This document shows, in pieces, positions 58,008-64,000 of a stretch of DNA of 64,000 nt. Below the pieces are notes generated by a model. That model had not been told where the DNA came from. It worked only from the letters and a program-made list of their open reading frames with translations, and ran no database searches. This stretch comes from an uncultured Adlercreutzia sp. (GTDB taxonomy: Bacteria; Actinomycetota; Coriobacteriia; Coriobacteriales; Eggerthellaceae): NCBI RefSeq assembly GCF_958431955.1, contig NZ_CAUASN010000011.1:1-64000 (forward strand), given 5' to 3'. The stretch's first letter is position 1; each line of letters opens with the position of its first letter. The translations under genes were made by a program, and so were the position numbers.

Positions 58008-59318
58008 ATGCGCGAGATTCGGGACGATGTGCGCCGTTGGCTTGCGGCGGGCGAGGCCGTGGCCTTGGCCCAGGTGACCAAGACCTGGGGCTCGTCGCCC
58101 CGGGTGCCCGGCGCCTGCATGGCCGTCACGGCAGACGGTCGCATCGCCGGTTCGGTGTCGGGCGGCTGCATCGAGGGCGCTATCGCCCAGGTGGCGCTCG
58201 ACTGCCTGGACGGGCATCTCTCCTCCCTGGAGAAATTCCACGCCTCCACGCGCCGGGCCCAGGAAGTGGGCCTGTCGTGCGGGGGCAACATCGAGGTGTT
58301 CGTGTCGCCGCTCGATGAGGCGCTCTTCGCCTGCGAGGACGCCCTCATCGCCGCCGATGCCGACTACGTGCGCGTGACGGCGGTGGAGGAGACCGCCGCT
58401 GCAGCCGAGTCCGAGGTGGCTGACATGCCGCCCGCGGCCGCCGACATGTCCGCGCCCGATACGGAACCCTCCCTCGGAGCTGTCCGCGATGCCGACCCCT
58501 CCCCGGTGCCGGCGGACATCTCCGAGAGCGGCGCCCCCTTCGTGGGGCTCTCCTTCCTCGTGGCCGACCGCGCGGCCGCCGAGGCGGCGCTCGCGAGTCT
58601 GGATAGCGCGCAGGCGGCGGGTCTTACCCTGGCCGACGTGCCCGAAAGCGCCGATATGGCTCTCATTACGCCGGCCGATGCGGGTGATACTGGCACCCTC
58701 GCGCCTGTGGCCGCCGCGGTGGCCGCCCGGCCCCTCGCGACGAGCACGGGCCATGTCGTGGAAGGCGGTCTGGACTGGTTCTTCGCCCGCATGCTCTCCA
58801 AGCCGCAGCTCGTCTGCATCGGCGGCGTGCACATCGCCGTGCGCCTGTGCGAGATCGCGCACGTGCTGGGCTACCGCACCGTGGTCATCGACCCGCGCGG
58901 CATCTTCGCCACCGACGAGCGCTTCCCAGCCGTGGACGAGCTCGTGCACGCCTGGCCCCAGGAGGCCTTCCGCAACATTCCGCTCACGGCGAGCACGGCC
59001 GTGTGCGCGCTTACCCACGACCCGAAGATCGACGTGCCGGCGCTTCTGGCCGCCCTCGATTCGCCGGCCTTCTATATCGGCTCGCTCGGGCGGTCCACCA
59101 CCCAGTGGGCCCGCTGGCGCTCGCTCAAGGAGGAAGGTGCGACCGATGCTGATATCGACCGCATCTTCGGCCCCATCGGCCTCGACCTGCGCGGCCGCGA
59201 GCCGGCCGAGATAGCCCTGTCGGTCATGGCCGAGATCACCGCCGTGCGCCACGCCAGCCCCTACGAGCTCTCCACCATGCTCCAATCCGCCCTCAAGGTG
59301 GAGGCTGAGAAGAAGTAG
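58008..59318 (+). CDS. XdhC family molybdenum-enzyme maturation factor
   Basis: A protein of 436 aa. N-terminal XdhC/CoxI domain: TKTWGSSPRVPGACMAVTAD (about 24-43), GSVSGGCIEGAIAQVAL (~48-64), GLSCGGNIEVFVSPLD. A Pro/Ala/Glu-rich linker (~125-175) is longer than usual. The C-terminal Rossmann domain shows QLVCIGGVHIAVRLCEIAHV (~266-285), FYIGSLGRSTTQWARW and GLDLRGREPAEIALSVMAEI. XdhC proteins insert the sulfurated Mo cofactor into xanthine-oxidase-family enzymes; with the MocA-like gene upstream this supports a CMP-type cofactor. Last gene of the module; start preceded by ATAGGAGGAGAAG. Confidence 0.92.
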   Translation: MREIRDDVRRWLAAGEAVALAQVTKTWGSSPRVPGACMAVTADGRIAGSVSGGCIEGAIAQVALDCLDGHLSSLEKFHASTRRAQEVGLSCGGNIEVFVSPLDEALFACEDALIAADADYVRVTAVEETAAAAESEVADMPPAAADMSAPDTEPSLGAVRDADPSPVPADISESGAPFVGLSFLVADRAAAEAALASLDSAQAAGLTLADVPESADMALITPADAGDTGTLAPVAAAVAARPLATSTGHVVEGGLDWFFARMLSKPQLVCIGGVHIAVRLCEIAHVLGYRTVVIDPRGIFATDERFPAVDELVHAWPQEAFRNIPLTASTAVCALTHDPKIDVPALLAALDSPAFYIGSLGRSTTQWARWRSLKEEGATDADIDRIFGPIGLDLRGREPAEIALSVMAEITAVRHASPYELSTMLQSALKVEAEKK

Positions 59319-59376
59319 CAGGCCGCTTCGCCTGAGTTGAAAAGGGGCCGAAAGCTTCGACTCCCTGGGTTTATGC

Positions 59377-59382
59377 TAAACT
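59377..59382 (+). promoter_or_regulatory. putative -10 box giving a leaderless mntA transcript
   Basis: TAAACT 7 bases before the ATG at 59389; transcription would start at or next to the A of the start codon. No ribosome site precedes that ATG. The -35 is weak. Confidence 0.4.
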
Positions 59383-59388
59383 GGCGTC

Positions 59389-59691
59389 ATGACAGTTCTC
59401 GATAGACATACCATCGCCGATGCTGTATGCGGCCTTCTTCCCGATTACGATGTGAAAGAGGCGTATCTGTTTGGCTCCTATGCTCGCGGCGACGCTGACG
59501 GTGATTCGGACATCGACATCTGTGTCGAATGCGGGGACTCGTTCACGCTGTTCTCACTTGGCGGTTTGGGAGCTTCCCTTGAAAAGGCGCTCGGCGTGCC
59601 CGTGGACGTCGTGTGCGGTTCCGACTCGTTCTACCCTCGAGCGAAGAAGCGTTATCTGCGGGATAGGAGGCTGCTCTATGCGAAACCCTGA
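59389..59691 (+). CDS. MNT-domain nucleotidyltransferase antitoxin (MntA type)
   Basis: A protein of 100 aa. Minimal nucleotidyltransferase: GSYARGDADGDSDIDICVE (residues 29-47) gives the GSxxRG and DxD signature, with a third acidic residue near VDVVCG. In HEPN-MNT pairs MntA AMPylates a tyrosine of the HepT toxin. It overlaps the toxin gene by 14 bases. GC content is lower than in the neighbours, suggesting recent gain. Confidence 0.88.
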   Translation: MTVLDRHTIADAVCGLLPDYDVKEAYLFGSYARGDADGDSDIDICVECGDSFTLFSLGGLGASLEKALGVPVDVVCGSDSFYPRAKKRYLRDRRLLYAKP

Positions 59692-60058
59692 CGCTATTGA
59701 GTGCCTCGAGTTGATGCTCCCGCTTTGCGAGAGCGTGGCCGACCGTATCGAGCGTTACGGCATTACCCGTGAGAATATCGCGGAGAACTCCGATTACTTC
59801 GATCTGGTGCTCATGCCCATTTTTCAGATTGGGGAGTTGATCGGTGCCGGAGGCTACTACGACGCTCTGCAAGAGTTGTATCCTGCGGAGATCTGGAGTC
59901 AAGCATACGGTTTGAGGAATCGTATCGCCCACGGCTATGCGAAGCTGGATCCTGCGATCATCTGGGTCACGGCCACGAAGAGCATTCCCGAGCTTGAGAC
60001 TCTCTGTCGCGAATTGCTGAAGAGCCAGCCCAGTGGTGGCGAGAACTGCGCCTCGTAG
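59678..60058 (+). CDS. HEPN-domain RNase toxin (HepT type)
   Basis: A protein of 126 aa from ATG 59678 (GGATAGGAGG upstream). DUF86/HepT pattern: helical, with the catalytic RX4HXY motif RNRIAHGY (R80, H85, Y87) and conserved PIFQIGELIGAGG-like helix before it. The tyrosine of RX4HXY is the residue AMPylated by MntA in studied systems. Encoded after and overlapping the antitoxin, the common order for this type. Confidence 0.88.
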   Translation: MRNPDAIECLELMLPLCESVADRIERYGITRENIAENSDYFDLVLMPIFQIGELIGAGGYYDALQELYPAEIWSQAYGLRNRIAHGYAKLDPAIIWVTATKSIPELETLCRELLKSQPSGGENCAS

Positions 60059-60183
60059 CGGAATATCGCAGCTGCAGCGGAAAACGCATTAAGTCGGCGT
60101 CCTGTCAATTGAGGTAGCTGCTCAAGACGGCGTGCCCGCGAACGTAGCGCTTGCGGGCACGTGATTTCTTGCGAGCGGGTCCC

Positions 60184-60507
60184 CTACGCCGCCTCCACCG
60201 TGACAGCGGTGCCTGATGCGGTCACCATGAGCATGTTGCCCTGACCGAGCACCTCGTAGTCCATATCCACGCCGACGATGGCGTGGGCCCCGAGCGCGGC
60301 GGCCCGCTGCTGCATCTCGGCCACGGCCTCGTTGCGGGCCTGCATGAGCTCCTCCTCGTAGCCGGCCGAGCGGCCGCCCACCAGGTTGCGGATGCCCGCG
60401 CCGAAGTCCTTCAGGAAGTTGATGCCGGTGATGACCTCGCCGAACACGATGCCGTAGTAGCCGGTGATGCGGTAGCCCTCGACGGTGGGCGTGGTGGTGA
60501 CGATCAT
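60184..60507 (-). CDS. YbjQ/DUF74 family protein
   Basis: A protein of 107 aa on the minus strand from ATG 60507. MIVTTTPTVEGYRITGYYGI at the start, GEVITGINFLKDFGAGIRN, GGRSAGYEEEL, ARNEAVAEMQQRAAALGAHA and IVGVDMDYEVLG are all hallmarks of YbjQ (heavy-metal-binding-like, DUF74). These form pentamers; function unclear. Convergent with hepT and divergent from the methyltransferase gene. The ~125-base gap after hepT shows nothing recognisable. Confidence 0.93.
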   Translation of the reverse strand: MIVTTTPTVEGYRITGYYGIVFGEVITGINFLKDFGAGIRNLVGGRSAGYEEELMQARNEAVAEMQQRAAALGAHAIVGVDMDYEVLGQGNMLMVTASGTAVTVEAA

Positions 60508-60540
60508 GGCGCTCCTCTCTCGGAAATGTACGGGTGCGAG

Positions 60541-60546
60541 TATAAT
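60541..60546 (+). promoter_or_regulatory. consensus -10 box for the methyltransferase gene
   Basis: TATAAT, perfect, 27 bases upstream of the ATG at 60574, within the divergent ybjQ-methyltransferase region. The -35 region is weak. Confidence 0.55.
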
Positions 60547-60573
60547 ACCCGAAATCGAGAAAGCGAGGCTGGC

Positions 60574-61281
60574 ATGGCGGATGACGCACTGCGACGACAC
60601 TACGACGGGCTTCCCCGGGAAGGGGGCTTTCCGGCCCGCTGCCATATGGAGCTGCCGCGGCGTGCGCTTTCCGGAGCCTGCGTCGTGAACGTGGGCTGCC
60701 GGCGCGGCAAGGGCTGCTATAAGTTCAGCGAACTCGTGGGCCCGACGGGGCGCGTCGTGGGCATCGACTGGCGGTCGGCGCTCATCGACGAGGCCCGTGC
60801 CGGCGTGCCGGCGGCTTTGGAGCGCAGCCGAATGCCTCGCAGCAATATGGCATTTGCCGTAGCCTATCCCGAGCAGCTGAGGCAGGCGGTGGCGCCGGAG
60901 TCGGCGGATTACGTGTACCTGAACAGCTCGCTTGCGCTCTTCTCCGATCCGCCTCGGGTTCTGCGGGAATGCTGGGCGGTGCTCGTACCCGGCGGCTCGC
61001 TTCTCATCGAGTGCGCGGTGGCCGAGAGCGAGGGGCCGGCAGCTGCCCGTGCGCTTCTCGTGGAGGCGGCCCGCCACCTCGGCAACGCGGTGCAGGCGGC
61101 TCCTTCGCGGGCGCAGCTGATGGGATGGCTGGCCGAGGCCGGCTTCATGGCCCCCGCCCTTCGCGAGGAGCACGAGGTGGCCGCCGATCGGGGGAGTCTG
61201 TCCGACCATCGGGTGCCCACGGTGCCCGATGACGACGCGGCCTACCGTCTTGTGGCCCTGGAGGCGCGCAAACCCCGCTAG
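60574..61281 (+). CDS. SAM-dependent methyltransferase, ArsM/UbiE-like
   Basis: A protein of 235 aa from ATG 60574. Class I methyltransferase: motif I VVNVGCRRGKGCYKFSELVG (about 38-57), motif II GRVVGIDWRSALIDEA, and later DYVYLNSSLALFSDPPRVLR with CWAVLVPGGSLLIE. The order resembles arsenite methyltransferases (LVGPTGRVVGID and the SPD-like FSDPPRVLREC), but the Cys residues needed for arsenite binding are not obviously conserved, so the substrate is open. The product SAH would be removed by the SAH hydrolase encoded next, convergently. Confidence 0.8.
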   Translation: MADDALRRHYDGLPREGGFPARCHMELPRRALSGACVVNVGCRRGKGCYKFSELVGPTGRVVGIDWRSALIDEARAGVPAALERSRMPRSNMAFAVAYPEQLRQAVAPESADYVYLNSSLALFSDPPRVLRECWAVLVPGGSLLIECAVAESEGPAAARALLVEAARHLGNAVQAAPSRAQLMGWLAEAGFMAPALREEHEVAADRGSLSDHRVPTVPDDDAAYRLVALEARKPR

Positions 61282-61312
61282 CAGCCCACGCGCAAGCCCC
61301 GCTAGCGGCCCG
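61265..61312 (+). repeat. imperfect 24-bp tandem duplication across the methyltransferase stop
   Basis: Two copies (61265-61288, 61289-61312) identical at 21 of 24 positions, each containing CCCCGCTAG. The stop codon is in the first copy; the second is untranslated. Confidence 0.7.
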
Positions 61313-61324
61313 CGCCTACGAGAA

Positions 61325-61349
61325 GGGGCGCCCCGCACAGGAGCGCCCC
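61325..61349 (-). terminator. hairpin at the end of ahcY
   Basis: GGGGCGC (61325-61331) and GCGCCCC (61343-61349) with an 11-base loop; read on the minus strand it is followed by TTCTC. It probably terminates ahcY and may serve the convergent gene too. Confidence 0.5.
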
Positions 61350-61375
61350 CGACTTGCGCGGTCTGTCTCTCGGTC

Positions 61376-62632
61376 CTAGAAGTTCCAGCTGTTCATGTAG
61401 GCGATCTGCTCCTCGGTGAGGGTGTCGATCTCGATGCCCAGCGTCTCCAGCTTCACGCGCGCCACGTCGTCGTCGATGGCGGCCGGCACGTCGTACACCT
61501 TGTTCTCCAGCTCGTCGGCGTGCTTGTACAGGTACTCGGCGGCCAGGGCCTGGTTGGCGAAGCTCATGTCCATCACGCTGGCGGGATGCCCCTCGGCGCA
61601 GGCCAGGTTCACGAGACGGCCCTCGGCGAGCACGGTGATGGTGCGGCCGTCGGGCAGGGTGTACTCCTCCACGAGCGGCTTGAGCTCCTCGATCTTCACG
61701 GCGTTGGCCTTGAGCCACTTCATGTTGATCTCGGAGTCGAAGTGCCCCGAGTTGCAGATGATGGCGCCGTCCTTCATGTTCTTGAAGGCCGGCTCGTCGA
61801 TGACGTTACAGTCGCCGGTGACGGTCACCCACACGTCGGCGAAGCGGGCCGCGTCCTCCGCCTTCATCACGCGATAGCCCTCCATGTGGGCCTCGAGCGC
61901 CTTCAGGGGATCCACCTCGCACACGATGACGTCCATGCCCATGCCGCGGGCGCGCTGGGCCAGGCCGCTGCCGCAGTAGCCGTAGCCCGACACGACGATG
62001 GTGCGCCCGCACAGAAGGCGGTTGGTGGCGCGCACGATGCCGTCCAAGGTGGACTGGCCCGTGCCGTAGTGGTTGTCGAAGCAGTGCTTGGTGTTGGCGT
62101 CGTTGATGTTGAAGACGGGGTAGCCCAGCGCACCCTCGGCCGCCATGGCCATGAGGCGCACCACGCCGGTGGTGGTCTCCTCGGTACCGCCGATGACGCC
62201 GGCGAGCTTGTCGGTGAACTTGGTGTGCAGGACGGTGTCCAGATCGGCGCCGTCATCCATGATGATCTGGGGATCGCTGGCCACCACCGCGGCGATGTGG
62301 CGCTCGTAGGTCTCGGCGTCCTCGCCGGCGATGGCGTACACCTTCACGCCGTAGTCGCGCACGAGGGAGGCGGCGGTGTCGTCCTGGGTGGACAGCGGGT
62401 TGGAGGCGCACAGGCACACCTCGGCGCCCGAGGCCACAAGGGCGCGCATGAGGTTCGCCGTCTCGGTGGTCACGTGCATGCACGCGCCGATGCGCACGCC
62501 CTCCAGCGGGCGCTCCTCGGCGAAGCGCTCGCGAATGCGGGCGAGCACCGGCATGTCGCGGTCGGCCCACAGGATGCGGGCCTGCCCCTCGTCGGCCAGG
62601 TTGATGTCAAGAATGTCGCAGGCTTGGCTCAC
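61376..62632 (-). CDS. ahcY: adenosylhomocysteinase (S-adenosylhomocysteine hydrolase)
   Basis: A protein of 418 aa from a GTG at 62632 (AGGAAAGGAAGC upstream on this strand); earlier starts would add unrelated residues. Splits SAH into adenosine and homocysteine, recycling the product of methyltransferases. Motifs: GACMHVTTETANLMRALVA (about 49-67), EETTTGVVRL, FNINDANTKHCFDN, NAD-binding GYGYCGSGLAQRARGMG, and CNSGHFDSEINMKWL. It is the short archaeal/Thermotoga-type form, lacking the ~40-residue insertion and the C-terminal Lys-Tyr tail of eukaryotic and proteobacterial enzymes. I see no SAH riboswitch in the leader. Confidence 0.96.
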   Translation of the reverse strand: MSQACDILDINLADEGQARILWADRDMPVLARIRERFAEERPLEGVRIGACMHVTTETANLMRALVASGAEVCLCASNPLSTQDDTAASLVRDYGVKVYAIAGEDAETYERHIAAVVASDPQIIMDDGADLDTVLHTKFTDKLAGVIGGTEETTTGVVRLMAMAAEGALGYPVFNINDANTKHCFDNHYGTGQSTLDGIVRATNRLLCGRTIVVSGYGYCGSGLAQRARGMGMDVIVCEVDPLKALEAHMEGYRVMKAEDAARFADVWVTVTGDCNVIDEPAFKNMKDGAIICNSGHFDSEINMKWLKANAVKIEELKPLVEEYTLPDGRTITVLAEGRLVNLACAEGHPASVMDMSFANQALAAEYLYKHADELENKVYDVPAAIDDDVARVKLETLGIEIDTLTEEQIAYMNSWNF

Positions 62633-62835
62633 AGATTGCTTCCTTTCCTGAAGGCGGGGCGCGGCGCGGGCGCGGTTGCCGGGGCGCGGTTCCGCCGGGG
62701 TGCCATTGCATGGGGAACAGGGTAGCACAGCCCGGCGGCGAAGATGTGCAGGGTCTGGCCGCCGCCACGCCCGACGGCGGTGCGGCTGCCTGGGGCCGGG
62801 CTGTGGCGATTTGGCCCGTGGGCGCCATCGTCTTG

Positions 62836-62864
62836 TTGACGGCTCGGTGACGAAGTGCTATTTT
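62836..62864 (+). promoter_or_regulatory. promoter of the lectin-type surface gene
   Basis: -35 TTGACG (62836-62841), 17-base spacer, -10 TATTTT (62859-62864), 60 bases before the ATG. The rest of the divergent 62633-62923 gap is GC-rich without a clear ahcY promoter or riboswitch. Confidence 0.65.
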
Positions 62865-62923
62865 CAACGGGTTCGGGACGGCCCCGTGCGGGCCGTGCAT
62901 TATTACGTAGAAAGGAGGCTGCC

Positions 62924-64000
62924 ATGCAGACGAAGACGCGGGGCGCCATCGGGCTCGCCCTCGCCGTGCTGCTCGCGGCTCCCTTCAATACGGCCTGGGG
63001 GGGGGTCCGGCTCATCGCTAGCCCTCGCGGCTGAGCCCGCGAGCCCCGCGGCTGCGCCGCAGGCCCAGGTTGAAGGGGCTGCGGAAGAGGCTGCTCGGGC
63101 CGGCGAGAAGCCGGTCATCACCATCGACACCGGCGCGGCCAAAAGGGCCGAGGGCCACGAGGGCACCTGGGTGTTCCCCGACCTGAAGATCACCTCCAGC
63201 GATCCCGCGGCGCTCATCCGCAGCATCACCATCCAGTTCACCTCGGCCATCACGGTCGGCTCGGACGCCGTGCTCGCAGAGAGCGATGCGGCCAACGGCT
63301 TCGAGGTGCTTAGCGCCAGCAAGGACACGACGGCGGTCATCAACAACGATGAAGGTGCCACAGTCGCTCAGTGGGAGGCGTATCTGATAGCTCATTCGGG
63401 TCTGAAATTGGGCGACGGAAGTTCGGCCAAGAGCCTGCGCATGACTGCCTCCTTCAAGACGCAGGATCGCATTTACGACTTCAATGCTGAGAACGGGCAC
63501 TATTACGAAGCTATCAAGGACGAGGCTGTTACGTTTGCGGATGCTGTAGCGAAGGCTTCTGCCAAGCAATATGAGGGCATGCAGGGATACCTGGTCACTA
63601 TCACCGATCAACAAGAGAACGATTTCGTCTACAGTATGATGCAGATGGATTGTTGGATGGGTGCGACGTGCTGGGATGATTATGCTTCTCAATACAATGA
63701 TGACTTGCCAACGCACACTGCGCAGACTTATGTCTACTATTGGGTTACCGGCCCTGAGGCTGGGCAAAAATTGTGCGAGGGAACCTATCCTGGTAGTGGC
63801 TCGAATATGATAAAACACATGTACTGCAATTGGGGAGGCTCCGAGCCTAATAATGCTGCCAACGTGGATGATGCTATTCATTTTTGGTTTGCTAGCGGCG
63901 GTGCATGGGCTGACTTCGACCATCGAAGTTCGATGCGCTATGTCATCGAGTACGGCGGGATGCCGGATGATCCTGAGGTGGGGGACGACGGGGCGGACGC
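62924..64000 (+). pseudogene. C-type-lectin-domain surface protein, frame broken at a G9 tract (phase OFF), 3' end outside window
   Basis: ATG 62924 has AAAGGAGG upstream. A signal peptide is encoded (MQTKTRGAIGLALAVLLAAP). At 62997-63005 nine G bases follow; in this frame translation ends 10 codons later at TGA (63032-63034), a 36-aa product. Reading with 8 or 11 G gives an open frame to the window end: SGSSLALAAEPASP, then ITIDTGAAKRAEGHEGTWVF, then a C-type lectin-like domain beginning NGHYYEAIKDEAVTFADAVA, with YLVTITDQQENDFV, NWGGSEPNNAANVDD and WADFDHRSSMRYVIEYGG. The domain is AT-richer than the 5' part, from about 63,360. An assembly or sequencing slip in the G-run is the main alternative to phase variation. 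Confidence 0.8.
62997..63005 (+). repeat. G9 homopolymer in the lectin gene
   Basis: Nine G at codons 25-28, inside or just after the signal peptide. With nine the downstream frame is closed; 8 or 11 would open it. The length equals the tract in the 26-kb surface gene. Confidence 0.9.

Noticed and set aside
59389..60058. CRISPR array or tRNA genes anywhere in the window
   Set aside because: I read the intergenic regions and found no spaced direct repeats of CRISPR type and no cloverleaf sequence with T-loop GTTCGA-type motifs in context.
62633..62923. SAH or SAM riboswitch in the ahcY leader
   Set aside because: I could not find the conserved core of SAH or SAM-I/II/IV riboswitches on the minus strand; the GC-rich pairings seen there are not in the required order.
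63430..64000. Lectin domain as the variable protein of a diversity-generating retroelement
   Set aside because: No reverse transcriptase, template repeat or adenine-biased variable region is in the window; the motifs are those of an ordinary bacterial C-type lectin domain.

Overview
The window looks like a chromosome segment of a high-GC gut actinobacterium of class Coriobacteriia, most likely family Eggerthellaceae (Eggerthella/Gordonibacter/Adlercreutzia type). The reasons are the strongly GC-biased third positions, the Firmicutes-like order of housekeeping genes (cmk-plsC-ispH-radical SAM/DUF512-der-plsY-gpsA; asp23-fakA-recG-rsmD; DUF177-rpmF-plsX-rnc-smc) and a Tat-exported redox enzyme paired with a small c-type cytochrome lipoprotein. 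Taxonomy is inferred from sequence only.

Layout. 1-5,950 (minus strand) is an AT-richer two-gene island: a very large DEAH helicase, cut by the window edge, and a ~1,011-aa partner, resembling a Druantia type III (DruH-DruE-like) anti-phage system. 6,159-15,922 is a compact plus-strand operon for aromatic amino acids, nucleotides, phospholipids and isoprenoids (tyrA, aroA, cmk, plsC, ispH, DUF512, der, plsY, gpsA). 16,503-20,386 encodes a hybrid histidine kinase overlapping a solute-binding lipoprotein. 20,411-25,846 holds an alkyltransferase-like protein lacking the catalytic Cys, rpe, a cysteine desulfurase, a PHP phosphatase, a NIF3 protein, a zinc-ribbon coiled coil and rpmB. 26,125-31,092 is a 1,655-aa sortase-anchored surface protein with a G9 tract at its signal-peptide junction. 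31,259-46,949 carries the conserved envelope, lipid and chromosome genes asp23 to smc, with a ClC channel and a purine permease between them.

47,098-59,318 is the most distinctive region. It reads as one functional module: MocA-like nucleotidyltransferase, SufS, SufU, a STAND-LuxR regulator, a Tat-signal [2Fe-2S] subunit with a C2H2-like zinc-finger insert, a divergent molybdenum hydroxylase subunit, a FAD/[4Fe-4S] subunit, an unknown 351-aa protein, a diheme cytochrome c lipoprotein and XdhC. I infer an extracytoplasmic, respiratory molybdenum hydroxylase whose substrate cannot be read from sequence. 59,389-60,058 is a HEPN-MNT toxin-antitoxin pair. 60,184-62,632 contains YbjQ, an ArsM-like methyltransferase and S-adenosylhomocysteinase. 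62,924 to the end is a C-type-lectin surface protein interrupted by a frame-shifting G9 tract, i.e. apparently in the OFF phase.

Two cross-cutting observations stand out. First, six intergenic copies (14.6, 14.8, 15.9, 35.7, 40.8 and 52.1 kb) of an element with two nested stems whose sequences change with compensation, while the internal-loop sequences stay constant. Second, G9 tracts placed at the signal-peptide junction of two unrelated surface proteins, one in frame and one out of frame. All function calls come from reading motifs by eye; no database search was possible.
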